From contig NC_087084.1 of the NCBI RefSeq assembly GCF_026151205.1, positions 4,765,538 to 4,829,537 of the forward strand: a DNA stretch of 64,000 bases. The letters run 5' to 3'. Under the pieces are notes generated by a model, which was given only the letters and a program-made list of their open reading frames with translations, ran no database searches and was not told the origin of the DNA. This document shows positions 1-12,200 of the stretch, piece by piece. The position numbers and the translations under genes were made by a program. Within the stretch, counting starts at the first letter, position 1, and every line of letters begins with the position of its first letter. Origin of the DNA: Bolinopsis microptera. Lineage: Eukaryota; Ctenophora; Tentaculata; Lobata; Bolinopsidae.

Positions 1-2
1 CA

Positions 3-452
3 TTTAACGGAATATTATACCGTCAGAAGCGTGGAGCAGCGATGGGTCCTAAGAACTCATGTGAGTATGCAGATTGTGCTATGGATAAGATTGATATTTT
101 AGTTAATGAAGGAGATCTAGAATATGGCCCGCCTCATATACCAGCATTCTGGGGTAGATTACGTGATGACATTTATATGGCTTGGCCTGGTACTGTTGAG
201 GAACTATTACAATTCATGGAATGGCTCAATAGTATCCACCCAAACCTTTTGTTCACTTACGACTACTCTAGGGACGGCGTTGAGTTTCTAGACACCTATG
301 TCTATGGTGTTGGTGATGTTGTCCTCACCAAACTCTACTCTAAACCTAGTGACACCCACTGCTACCTTATCCCCACGTCATGCCATAGGAACCATGTTGT
401 AAAAAAACATACCCTTTGGAGTGGTGAGGCGGGTGAGACAGAACAACAGTGA
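3..452 (+). pseudogene. reverse transcriptase C-terminal part of the Penelope-like element
   Basis: The frame is open from base 3, so the true start lies outside the window. The motif QKRGAAMGPKNSC precedes WGRLRDDIYMAW, where the Asp-Asp pair occupies the RT catalytic position; Penelope-like RTs usually have RxRDD here. A thumb-like segment follows, with LEFLDTYVYGV- and TKLYSKPSDTHCY-type motifs. The frame then drifts into a non-homologous tail and stops at 450-452. The family continuation (IPFGVVRRVRQN-like) is in the next frame, so the last 15 or so residues here result from a one-base slip in the A run. It would have primed reverse transcription when intact. Confidence 0.85.
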
Positions 453-1389
453 AGACACTAACTTCTTGGAGCAGAGAGAGGTCTATATTCGTTACCTTCT
501 AGCCCGAGGTTATCATTCCAGTTTTAAAGAAGATGCCTTTAAAAGATTTAGTAATATAGCTAATAGGAAAAACTTGTATACCCTTAAAGACAAGGATGAG
601 TCGACTACCTGTTTAATACCCATGGTGATGGATCAAAATCCAGCACTTCCCAACATGGGGGGCATTATCCATAAGTATAAGCACCTTCTCAACCTTGATC
701 CGGCCCTGAAGAAGCTGGTACGTGCGGACAGTGTATTCGTGAGTCATCGAAAGAATCAAACTATCGGTGGCATGCTTGTACACAATAAGTATCGTGCCAG
801 TGGAACTTTAAACTGTGATAATGAGAGAGAAACAACTGCAAGTCAGATCCAGGAACCAGACTCCGAAAATCTAAGGGCGGTTCCCGGGGCTTTCGACCCA
901 GGGTGCCATGCTTGTGGTAAATGCTATGTTTGTAAGCAAAATTTCCTGTCCCCCTGTTCCAACTTTAGTAGTCACCATTCTAAACAAGTTTTCCCTATAA
1001 CTAAGTATATATCTTATCAGAGTTATAACCTCATTTATTTGATGGAGTGTAAGACTTGTAAACAGTCGTATGTCGGTTATACTACCTCAAATCTCCCTAA
1101 GAGATTCTCTAACCATAAGAGTCACATAAAGAAAGGTATAAGAAGTTGTAAATTAGTTAACAATTTTTTATATATTGATCATGGTTTAGATTTTAGTACC
1201 ATAGCCGCCTATAATTCCTCACTTAGTAAACACCTTTATGTTATTATAGTAGACGCTTTAGTATTTGAGCCCAATGTTAGTAAATCAGACAAAGAAAAGG
1301 CTATGGAAGCTAGAAAGGGGTTCTACCAAACCCAATTGAAAACCCTAGAAAGGTTTGAGGGTATGAACACCCTTGATAGTAACCACTAA
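421..1389 (+). CDS. GIY-YIG endonuclease domain of the Penelope-like element
   Basis: This is 322 codons in the frame one base off from the RT. It begins inside the RT thumb region (VRRVRQNNSEDTNF), so the listed ATG is not a genuine start. Residues about 165-180 form a Cys cluster (CHACGKCYVCKQ) typical of the linker before the nuclease. Residues about 200-240 carry the GIY-YIG pattern (NLIYLMEC, SYVGYTTSNL, KRFSNHKSHI). The domain nicks target DNA for target-primed reverse transcription. The frame ends at a normal stop. No frameshift is visible inside it, and the domain itself may still be intact. Confidence 0.85.
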   Translation: MVRRVRQNNSEDTNFLEQREVYIRYLLARGYHSSFKEDAFKRFSNIANRKNLYTLKDKDESTTCLIPMVMDQNPALPNMGGIIHKYKHLLNLDPALKKLVRADSVFVSHRKNQTIGGMLVHNKYRASGTLNCDNERETTASQIQEPDSENLRAVPGAFDPGCHACGKCYVCKQNFLSPCSNFSSHHSKQVFPITKYISYQSYNLIYLMECKTCKQSYVGYTTSNLPKRFSNHKSHIKKGIRSCKLVNNFLYIDHGLDFSTIAAYNSSLSKHLYVIIVDALVFEPNVSKSDKEKAMEARKGFYQTQLKTLERFEGMNTLDSNH

Positions 1390-1758
1390 CCATATACTTT
1401 TTAAGTCTGCCGGAGCTTAGTTTTAGTTTTTGTATTTGTAGATTTTACTTAGTTATACCAATATTCCAGAGATGTGCGTAAATTTTTTTTTACTTTAATA
1501 TAAATTTTACAGGTTTTTTTTGTGATTTTAAGTGATTTTCCGAGAATCAGTTATCAGTATTTAGATATGAGGTAAGATAAGAGTATATTTTTAACGGCTT
1601 TCAGTTTCTTTTTTAAATTTCCGTTCATCAGATTTTCCCACTGCTTTTAGTTTGTATTTAGTTACTTTAATGATATGATTTCTCAGAATTGATGTAAATA
1701 AATGATGCAAAGACTTACGAAGATCTAAGTCCAGCCAATGAAATATATATATATATTA
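1390..1758. other. AT-rich non-coding DNA
   Basis: Downstream flank of the Penelope-like element, ending in a short (TA)n run at about 1743-1756. I see no gene. Confidence 0.6.
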
Positions 1759-2559
1759 TGATTGGCTACTGGGACACGTCATACACACGGTTGGATTGTT
1801 AATTCGGTTGAAGTACCTTTACATCCATTATCACCATAATCTGAACATGATTTATTAAAAATTTGAAATATTGAAAACGAAAAATCTGAATAAACTGAAA
1901 ATTTTGAAACTGAAAGCTGCACTCAATTGATGGAAGGCAAAAATTTACTCATAACTAGAAAGGTAATGACTACAAATGAACAGCAGATTTATAAATCTGC
2001 TGATAAAAATTAGATAAAAGACATGGTAACTGATAAGAGTTTGAAATTACACGTAAGCAGATAAATTGTCTAAAATTTCTGTCGCAAATCAAGTTTATAG
2101 TGCATCATGAATTTAGGCCTGATCGATCAAAGTTATATTAGGAGATATTAGGAAAATTGTTCGGTCGGCCGGAAGGGAGTCCAGACTGAGTGTGGTGTGG
2201 AGGCAGGATCACTGAGAGACTCGAGATGCTTGAGAGAGTAGTGTACTCATCTACCGCCATCCAGTATGTGCCACCGGTAGAAATACATATATTATGATTG
2301 GCTACTGGGACACGTCATACACACGGTTGGATTGTTAATTCGGTTGAAGTACCTTTACATCCATTATCACCATAATCTGAACATGATTTATTAAAAATTT
2401 GAAATATTGAAAACGAAAAATCTGAATAAACTGAAAATTTTGAAACTGAAAGCTGCACTCAATTGATGGAAGGCAAAAATTTACTCATAACTAGAAAGGT
2501 AATGACTACAAATGAACAGCAGATTTATAAATCTGCTGATAAAAATTAGATAAAAGACA
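1759..2559. mobile_element. TRIM-like miniature LTR element (801 bp)
   Basis: Two direct repeats of 265 bp (1759-2023 and 2295-2559) look identical by eye and flank a 271-bp interior. Each repeat begins TG and ends CA, the usual LTR termini. The interior starts directly with TGGTAACTGATAAG, which has the position and TGG start expected of a tRNA primer-binding site. I see no clear polypurine tract and no coding capacity, which fits a terminal-repeat retrotransposon in miniature. Both flanks are TA-rich, so a target duplication cannot be read. Each repeat carries a perfect 22-bp palindrome made of CAGCAGATTTA and its complement (1981-2002, 2517-2538). A plain segmental duplication is the alternative. 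Confidence 0.55.
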
Positions 2560-3279
2560 TATATATATATATATATATTTCATATAAGGAACCCATCCCT
2601 CCCCTTTAGTGATTACGTACTATGTGAACGACCCCTACTGACCAAGGACCAACTAATTTGATTCTGTGATCAGCGATCGCCAGCAACGGAATTGTGATCG
2701 ATAGTCGAAACAATATTATACATTTTTACGGTTATAATGAAGCTAAAAGTAATAACAAATGTTGATAAATTATATTTTCAAAAACATTAAAAAGAACTCA
2801 CATGCAGGCATGCTTGATAAAATAATGAACCCATGTTTTAAAAAACCTGATATATATATATATTATTTTCATCCAAATATGTATATTTAAGTTAGTTTGA
2901 GTCCTTGAAATGTGGTTTAGTTTTTAATGTATTATTTGTAATAATGTCCGGTATCGCAATGCAGTCCTTTTTGAATCATCCCATCAGCACAATGGTAAAT
3001 GGTGTCCAATTAGCCAAGTAAAGGTGATTTTCCGTTACCTCCTAAAAATATAGTTTTACGATTCTTGTTAAAATTTCAAAATCAAAAATTATTGAAACCT
3101 ACCCTATCTAGGGATTTATAATGGTCTTAAACGAAAACTAATATGGGCTATGTGATATGGACATGGTTAATAGATCTTTAATTTAGCATTCCCAATTTAT
3201 AGATTTTAAGATCTTCAAAAAGGCGGTTAGTTATACGTATATCAAAAGCTATAGTTAGTAATTATAGTTACCGCTTAAT
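2560..3279. other. AT-rich intergenic DNA, downstream of the peptide-precursor gene
   Basis: Starts with a (TA)n microsatellite and includes another at about 2849-2863. No coding region was recognised. The 3' untranslated region of the minus-strand precursor gene must begin here. Confidence 0.5.
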
Positions 3280-3284
3280 TTATT
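3279..3284 (-). promoter_or_regulatory. polyadenylation signal overlapping the stop codon
   Basis: On the minus strand AATAAA spans 3284-3279 and contains the TAA stop (3282-3280) of the precursor gene. If used, cleavage would fall some 10-30 bases downstream and the 3' UTR would be very short. The hexamer is seen; its use is inferred. Confidence 0.35.
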
Positions 3285-6200
3285 CTACTCCGAGAACACC
3301 GACAGGGCCATTCCTGCCTTTACGCGGCCTGCCCCCTCTCGTCTCTAGTTCTTCTTCTCCGAAAATACCACCTAAAATGCCATTCGCTAAATCAGCAACG
3401 GCATTTGCTCCGGTTTCAATGAAATCGGCTGCATGGTCAACGATTGTGTTCTGAAAGTGTTGAGGATTATTTGTTGTTATCACACTTTATATAACAGATT
3501 AAGATATCAAAATTATCGTATTAATCAATGAAATAACTTGAAAATATTCGTTATTACTACCCTTGCGAAATTGTTCGAGGGAGTTATTGGTGGAAAATCT
3601 CTCTATAGTTCATCAAGCGACAATGGGACCAGGCTCATGGATTTCTGTGCAGCTAATCAACTTGTTATTGGTGGAACTCTGTTTCAGCATAGAGACAACA
3701 AGGGTACATGGCGGTCTCCCAACGGGTTAACTGTTAATCAAATAGATCATATTTGTATTAATGGACGATTCCAACACTCGCTACTCAATGTTAAGGTATG
3801 TCGTGGGGCGGACATTGGTTCAGATCACTATCTTGTTCGTGGACGGCTGCAAATCAAACTGCAGCCGGTAGCTAAGATCACTGCTAAAAGGCACGATGTG
3901 CCTGCTATCGAACATTTGCGAAACTCGTCTAAGGTTCAAGAGTACAACGTGGCTCTTCAGAACCGTTTTGATTGTCTGGCTAATGAGGTCAACCTTGAGG
4001 ACATGTGGGATAATTTCAAGCAGACAGTCACTGATGTCTCGATGGAAGTGCTTGGAAAGCGTCCCCGGAAGGTTAAAGAACAAAACCTTTCGCAAACCTC
4101 TAAGAACTTGATAGAGCAAAAATAGGATTGATAGGATAAAACATGGTAATAATGTTTTGTATGATGAGAGCATTCACTTCTTAAAATCCATAAAATCATT
4201 TCCATAGATAAAATATAAAATTGGAGCCAAAGCGTGATTTGAGGGTAAATCAATTGGTTGTGCCTACTAATCTATTAATGATACCTTCTTAGTAATTTAA
4301 AAGTATAAAGGATGATGTGTGAAGCATATTAAGATCATATTGTAAGCCAGAAACCGTTCTGGTTTTACTTTTAGGACTCCTATAGATGTAATGCAATGTA
4401 ACCCTTACCGGATCTTCTTCCGGTACTGGCTTTGTCTTTCTGTTTTTTCTTGGAGCAGATTTATCTTTCCTATTTTTTCCCCTTCTCCCTCTCGTCTCTA
4501 GTTCTTCTTCTCCCAAAATACCGGGTCCCCCTCTTCGCTCTAGTTCTTCTTCTCCCAAAATACCGGGTCCCCCTCTCGTCTCTAGTTCTTCTTCTCCCAA
4601 AATACCGGGTCCCCCTCTTCGCTCTAGTTCTTCTTCTCCCAAAATACCGGGTCCCCCTCTTCGCTCTAGTTCTTCTTCTCCCAAAATACCGGGTCCCCTT
4701 CTTCGCTCTAGTTCTTCTTCTCCCAAAATACCGGGTCCCCCTCTTCGCTCTAGTTCTTCTTCTCCCAAAATACCGGGTCCCCCTCTTCGCTCTAGTTCTT
4801 CTTCTCCCATTATATAGGGATGCCCTCTTCGCTCTAGTTCTTCTTCTCCCAAAATACCGGGTCCCCCTCTTCGCTCTAGTTCTTCTTCTCCCAAAATACC
4901 GGGTCCCGCTCTTCGCTCTAGTTCTTCTTCTCCCAAAATACCGGGTCCCCCTCTTCGCTCTAGTTCTTCTTCTCCCAAAATACCGGGTCCCCCTCTTCGC
5001 TCTAGTTCTTCTTCTCCCAAAATACCGGGTCCCCCTCTTCGCTCTAGTTCTTCTTCTCCCAAAATACCGGGTCCCCCTCTTAGTGTAAAATAAGATGGCA
5101 CCAGACCAGTCCTCCCGAGGCGTACCGATGGTATACAGTGCCTGCTCACAAAGGTGTACTCACAATATACACTACTCACTCAGTCGTTGTAGCGACTGAC
5201 AACTGCAATATAACTCACAATAACTAAGTATTGAACTCTACGTTAATACGACAATCACGATAACTTGTATTGCCAATTACTCTGATATGACTACTACATA
5301 CATGCAACTAAGTGCGGTACTGTGAATCAAACGGTTCAAATGCTACAATTCGGTCCTAAGCTAGAGTTGAACAAAGGAAACAGTTGAATCGAGTAATAAC
5401 GTTCGAATGATGAATATAAAGATATTATCAACAATCACAACTTAAACTGTGGCAAGACGGGCCACGTTTGGCGTTCTAGATCAGCGGTGAACACTTTGAT
5501 TAAACACGTCACCTAAAGAGCTTTTCCAGAACTAATCCTAACGTGTCCAGAAATGCGTTATCGACACGCGCCACGTGATACCACGTGGTCACTTAACTAC
5601 CTAAATCTACACTCATTACTAACGGTCATAATAATCACTAAATTACAATCTACACAACTGCTAAAACTACTCTAAAACTGCTGCAACCAGCCTCCATATT
5701 ACACTATATCCCCCGGGAAAATTTAATCGATTTCGTCAATATCTCCAGGAGGTATTGACAAATTCGACTAAATCCCCCCCTACCTACTAAATCCTTAAAA
5801 AAATCCTAAAACTCCCTCTTAAACAACACCCTAAAAATAAAAATACCAACAAAATCCCCGTGATGCAACTCACACGAAAAAACTACCCTTGAAAAATTTA
5901 CACGTGCTACAAAAATATAAAACCTAAAAAATACGTGTACCATCACGTACCAAATCTGAATAATTAAAATTACACGTGAAATCTCACGTGACACAATACA
6001 AATAAATTATAAAAACTAACGTGATACACTTCACGTTACAAACTTCAACTATTTCAACTAAATATTTACAAAACTTGCTACCCTACTAACTGTCCTTCTC
6101 CTAAACTGTCCCTCCTACTTCCCTTACTTCTTCTGCTGTTCTGTCCAAGTCGTAGCACCGTCTACCATCCACCGTCTCTGTCCACACCACCCGTTGTTGA

Positions 6201-9200
6201 ACACGTCCTCCACAACCATACTCCTAATCCAGGTACCGTACATCTAGGCACGAACCTACACTTACACGATTATTTTCGTACACCTAGTTACGAACATAAC
6301 TTACACAATTATCTCCGTACACCTAGTCACGAACATAACTTGCATAATTATCTCCGTACACCTAGTCACGAACATAACTTGCATAATTATCTCCGTACAC
6401 CTAGTTACGAACATAACTTGCATAATTATCTCCGTACACCTAGTTACGAACGTAACTTACACAATTATCTCCGTACACCTAGTTACGAAATTCACATAAG
6501 TCACTGCAGACCGTCATATTTATAGATATGAAGTCAAATCATCTAGATTAAACCTTATCGGCACATGATAATTAAAAGTCAACTAAAGGCAAATCTAGGC
6601 ATCAGGAGCGATGCTCTACCGGATTTAAAGGTGACTCCCACTCTACACTCTACTCTACTCCACGGTTCAACAACTAACTCCACCTCTCGCAAACTCTCCA
6701 CTCTCCAGGGTAGCAAGCCCTCCTAAAAAAACACATACATCACTCAACCATATCAACCGACATTAATGACACCAGGCATACCCTAAGCACGGCCGGAGAT
6801 AAGAAATGCAACGATGACTACCTTCCACAGGTTCCAGGTAGTCTGCAAAATATGACAACAATCGTCGTATCTGCCCGAGCAACAGATAACTGGCATCCCG
6901 TGACCAGCAATCCTCTAAAACCCAAGTTTTCTCTTTACCCTCTTCAATACAGCATTAATTCTTGATACCGGTCTAAAGTAATCCGGCCTCTTTAACTGAG
7001 CTCTATTTCTTAGAGAACGTCCTCCACTGACTACAGGCGTACTCTGTTCCTCAGGTAAGTAAGCTAGTGTACTGTTACTCTCCCCCAGCTCGACAGGACT
7101 TAAACTATCCTCTATCCCGGATGTAGGTTCCTCAACCCCTCTGCTCCACCCGGGTGTGTAGAAAGATCCAAAACTTGATCCCGTCTCCTGGATCGGTGAT
7201 GAAATGTGAATCGGAGTGTTAACCCTATCTGGTGTCTGAGGGTCATGTTGGATTGAAATGTCCTGACTTTCCGTTCTGAAAGGAAGTGTATATTCCGGTG
7301 ATAGAGGTACGTCAGGAATATCAATATTCTGACTAGACAAGGTACTCTCTTGAACCACAAAACTCCCTCTCTCCACTTGCTCAGGCATCCACAACTCCTC
7401 GTCACTACTGCTATCACTATCCCCACTATCACTTCTCACCGTGTCTCTCATTATCTCATTCTTCCAGCCATGTGCTCCATCACCGATTACTATCTCGCTC
7501 CCACTACTACACACTTTGTTGTTCTCTCCCATACCGCACATGACGTTATCTACGTCACTAATCACACCAAAACTATTCTCAGAGGATTCACTAACGGAAT
7601 AAGCGTTGTGATCACGTGTAATATTACTAGAGGATTCACTAACGGCTGAAGCGTTGTGATCACGTGTAACATTAATGAAGGATTCACTAACGGCTGAAGC
7701 GTTGTGATCACGTGTAACATTACTGAAGGATTCACTAACGGCTGAAGCGTTGTGATCACGTGTAACATTAATGAAGGATTCACTAACGGCTGAAGCGTTG
7801 TGATCACGTGTAACATTACTGAAGGATTCACTAACGGCTGAAGCGTTGTGATCACGTGTAACATTACTGAAGGATTCACTAACGGCTGAAGCGTTGTGAT
7901 CACGTGTAACATTACTGAAGGATTCACTAACGGATGAAGCGTTATAATCACATTCTACGTTACTAATACTATCTAACTCACTAATGGCTGAAGCGTTGTG
8001 ACTCAGAATGGTATTGACACCCGCAGACCTGGTAAACTCCTCTCCTCCCGATCTCTCATCTAGAATGACCTCTGTCTGGCACGATGCTTCCGCAAAACTC
8101 CTTCTGAATGGAACTCTGCTTCGTCTGTCCTCCTCAGCATTAGACTTTGTCGCCTTTATCATGTTCAGCCCGTGACTCTCCAACAACTCATTCTGAGTCC
8201 ATCTTTCACCACAGAACTTTTCTGCCTGACCCCTGTTCTCCTGAGCTTGTCTATCAATCGCAGTCCCTCTAACACCGATATCTTGACCTCTGATCCTCTG
8301 CACGCCGTGTATAAATTTCTTACCGCCTACAGGTTTCAATAGTGCGACGATCTTGTTTTTGCGGATCGTTATTTGCTCATCAGTAGAGTTAACACACTTT
8401 ATCGGGACCAATATTTTATCAGAGTGCACAACTGCATGAGCGAATGAAATGCCCGTGTCCCCAATACCTTGCTTGTACTGTGGCTTAATCACACCTTTAA
8501 AATTCACTCCTTTCGCCTGTAACTTTCCCCTGATGTACTGCACCGTGTTAGGAGGAATAATTGTGACCTTGCTACATCTAACTTTTATCTGCTGCTTGAC
8601 ATTCTCCGGCTTCTCCGTGAATGGTACACTATCTCCATTAGTCAGCACCAGTCTGCACTTGCTGTAGTCCAGAGTTACCCTATTTTACCTCAAGAAATCA
8701 TCTCCAATCAGGAATTCTGTGTCTAACAGATCAGTTACCACGAAGGTGTGTACAAATCTATTGCCAGCAACTACCACCTGTAGTTCTAACTCTCCCCTGA
8801 TTTGTATCTTGTCTTGAGAAAATGACTTCAATTTTTTTTTATTTGAAAATTCAATTAATTATTATATATATAAATCAAGCGTTACATTTCAGCCATGCAA
8901 AATTACAATGACATATTTTGATATACTAATTGATAAATGGAACTGCAATATAAGTTGCTTAATGTTTGGCCGGATGACAACTAACTAAAAGAGAAAAATA
9001 AACTTGATTACATAATAATTAATTCGGCTGAACCAACACATAGCAAGAGCCACATTAACGTTGGGGCCGTCTAAAATGTCATGTCACATGGTCGGATCCC
9101 GCTCTCTAGTCTCAGTCCTCTCAAAAAACCCGTGGACACAATACTCACAGCCGACCCGCTGTCAACAAAAAGGTAGGCTGCCACTCCTCTGCAACTCCCA

Positions 9201-12200
9201 GCCACCAAGATGTGTTTCCAGTTCACCGCATTCACCTCCTTCTGCTTCCCAGATGATTTTAATTGCGACTGATGGGAAATGAATTTTGTCCAGTCGCACG
9301 CCCGTTTAAATGGTCTCTCTGCATTCCATGCTGTTCAGTCTCTGTGGGTCTGTACTGCCTACCTCGTCCTCCAGATCGCCCTCTGTCGACGTTGCAGAAT
9401 CTTTGAATGTGACCCTCACCGTGACAATTATAACAGATCAACGGCCTGCGACTCTCTCCTCTACTCGCATCTCTACTCGCACCTCTACTCGCCCCTCTAC
9501 TCACCTCTCTGCTACTCTGCTCAACCGGACTCACTCTACTCCTGCAAACACTGGCAACATGCCCTTTACCTTCACACAGCTGGCACACTATATTGCTCCA
9601 ACACGAGTCAGCCTTGTGACCTTTCTTCCCACACATCTGACAGTCATTCTCATCCTTTTCTCTCTCACCTTGCCTGCCAACACCGTAAGTAGGTGTCGAG
9701 AATTCCAGTTTTGTCATCGGATCACTGTCCATATCTCCCTCTAATGCCTTGGATATGTGCTCCTCCTGTACAGCTAACCGGATCACGCTATCAAAATTCC
9801 TTGTCTCCGTGTTCATCTGAAGGAGCCGTCTCTTGATCGCAGGGTCTCTCACGCCCTGTATCAACACAGTGATACCTGCACTCTCTCTCTCCACAGCTCT
9901 CGGGTAGATCTTCTCAGCAGTGTCCTGTATTCTCTCTGCGAACTGCTCCACGCTCTCTAACGCTTCCTGTCTCATCTTGTGAAACGTTGTTCTCGTAATT
10001 CTCGCATCAGTAGCGGGATATAGCTCTCGTTTCACCGCACTGATCAGCATTTTCACGTCACCTCTCTCCTCACTCAACAGCCGAATGTTCTTGACTTTCT
10101 TGAACTTTGCATCGTCTTCTATCTGATTTGCAAGCCTCAAGTCTAGATTGTCCTTTACTCCGCATAACAGGACCCACTGCTCGAATCTCTGCAGAAATGT
10201 ACAGAAGTCATCATTTTTCCTGTACCTCGGCGCCTTACATTTCATCGTGTACTCTCCCTTATCTCTCTCTGTATTTCCGGGTTGCAAATCACCCCTCACA
10301 GTTGTTCTCGCTATTTCTTGCAACACGTTGCTTGTTTTCTCCATCTTTACATCTCGTTCCCTCATCAATTCCTCTCGCTCAAGTTCTGCTTCCTCTCTCC
10401 ACTTGATCATATCTCTCTCCAACTCTCTCACTCTGTTCAGACACTCCTCTCTCTTCTCGCTCAAATCAAACAACTCCACTTTGCTCTCTTTTATCTCCGT
10501 CTCTTTATCACTTGTGTCCCAAGACTTCATTTCCAATCTCACCTCCACAATCTGATCCACAATCCGTTTTTCCTCCTCTACTAGTTCCTTCATCTCCTGC
10601 TCCATGTTTGTGAGTCCAGACATAGTACCACTTTCCTAGGTTCTCCAGATAGTGTAAAATAAGATGGCACCAGACCAGTCCTCCCGAGGCGTACCGATGG
10701 TATACAGTGCCTGCTCACAAAGGTGTACTCACAATATACACTACTCACTCAGTCGTTGTAGCGACTGACAACTGCAATAACTCACAATAACTAAGTATTG
10801 AACTCTACGTTAATACGACAATCACGATAACTTGTATTGCCAATTACTCTGATATGACTACTACATACATGCAACTAAGTGCGGTACTGTGAATCAAACG
10901 GTTCAAATGCTACAATTCGGTCCTAAGCTAGAGTTGAACAAAGGAAACAGTTGAATCGAGTAATAACGTTCGAATGATGAATATAAAGATATTATCAACA
11001 ATCACAACTTAAACTGTGGCAAGACGGGCCACGTTTGGCGTTCTAGATCAGCGGTTAACACTTTGATTAAACACGTCACCTAAAGAGCTTTTCCAGAACT
11101 AATCCTAACGTGTCCAGAAATGCGTTATCGACACGCGCCACGTGATACCACGTGGTCACTTAACTACCTAAAACTACACTCATTACTAACGGTCATAATA
11201 ATCACTAAATTACAATCTACACAACTGCTAAAACTACTCTAAAACTGCTGCAACCAGCCTCCATATTACACTACTCTTCGCTCTAGTTCTTCTTCTCCCA
11301 AAATACCGGGTCCCCCTCTTCGCTCTAGTTCTTCTTCTCCCAAAATACCGGGTCCCCCTCTTCGCTCTAGTTCTTCTTCTCCCAAAATACCGGGTCCCCC
11401 TCTTCGCTCTAGTTCTTCTTCTCCCAAAATACCGGGTCCCCCTCTTCGCTCTAGTTCTTCTTCTCCCAAAATACCGGGTCCCCCTCTTCGCTCTAGTTCT
11501 TCTTCTCCCAAAATACCGGGTCCCCCTCTTCGCTCTAGTTCTTCTTCTCCCAAAATACCGGGTCCCCCTCTTCGCTCTAGTTCTTCTTCTCCCAAAATAC
11601 CGGGTCCCCCTCTTCGCTCTAGTTCTTCTTCTCCCAAAATACCGGGTCCCCCTCTTCGCTCTAGTTCTTCTTCTCCCAAAATACCGGGTCCCCCTCTTCG
11701 CTCTAGTTCTTCTTCTCCCAAAATACCGGGTCCCCCTCTTCGCTCTAGTTCTTCTTCTCCCAAAATACCGGGTCCCCCTCTTCGCTCTAGTTCTTCTTCT
11801 CCCAAAATACCGGGTCCCCCTCTTCGCTCTAGTTCTTCTTCTCCCAAAATACCGGGTCCCCCTCTTCGCTCTAGTTCTTCTTCTCCCAAAATACCGGGTC
11901 CCCCTCTTCGCTCTAGTTCTTCTTCTCCCAAAATACCGGGTCCCCCTCTTCGCTCTAGTTCTTCTTCTCCCAAAATACCGGGTCCCCCTCTTCGCTCTAG
12001 TTCTTCTTCTCCCAAAATACCGGGTCCCCCTCTTCGCTCTAGTTCTTCTTCTCCCAAAATACCGGGTCCCCCTCTTCGCTCTAGTTCTTCTTCTCCCAAA
12101 ATACCGGGTCCCCCTCTTCGCTCTAGTTCTTCTTCTCCCAAAATACCGGGTCCCCCTCTTCGCTCTAGTTCTTCTTCTCCCAAAATACCGGGTCCCCCTC

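Larger units (their letters stand above)
1..1389 (+). mobile_element. Penelope-like retroelement, 3' portion (RT end + GIY-YIG endonuclease)
   Basis: Two overlapping plus-strand reading frames together look like the C-terminal half of a Penelope-like element: the end of the reverse transcriptase with its thumb, a linker with a Cys-rich cluster, and a GIY-YIG nuclease. The element runs off the left edge, since the RT frame is already open at base 3. The two frames are offset by one base within a run of seven A (about 400-406), so the copy is probably inactive. AT-rich DNA without coding signal follows the stop at 1387-1389. The family is established knowledge; the break is seen directly. Confidence 0.85.
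5082..11273 (-). mobile_element. LTR retrotransposon lacking RT and integrase, inserted in the repeat exon
   Basis: The LTRs are 5082-5706 and 10651-11273. Both read AGTGTAA at the left and TTACACTA at the right, and by eye they differ at two substitutions and one 2-bp indel, so the insertion is recent. The target duplication CTCTT occurs at 5077-5081 and 11274-11278. On the minus strand the order is LTR, gag, protease, a tail ORF, a non-coding stretch with a 39-bp minisatellite, LTR. No reverse transcriptase, RNase H or integrase core is present between protease and tail. The three CCHC knuckles and DSG protease suit a Ty3/gypsy-like element, but without RT the superfamily is uncertain. Confidence 0.92.

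Noticed and set aside
4432-5088. Long plus-strand open frame of a hydrophobic repeat (ALVLLLPKYRVPLF)
   Set aside because: It is the antisense frame of the 42-bp array. The minus frame has a signal peptide, splice sites and start and stop exons; this one has none.
7350-7951. Repeat-bearing frames on both strands (HVITTLQPLVNPSVML and others)
   Set aside because: Shadows of the 48-bp repeat in the tail ORF.
9061-10584. Several plus-strand open frames of 70-145 codons
   Set aside because: Antisense shadows of gag and protease. They are Ser/Leu-rich and lack any domain pattern.
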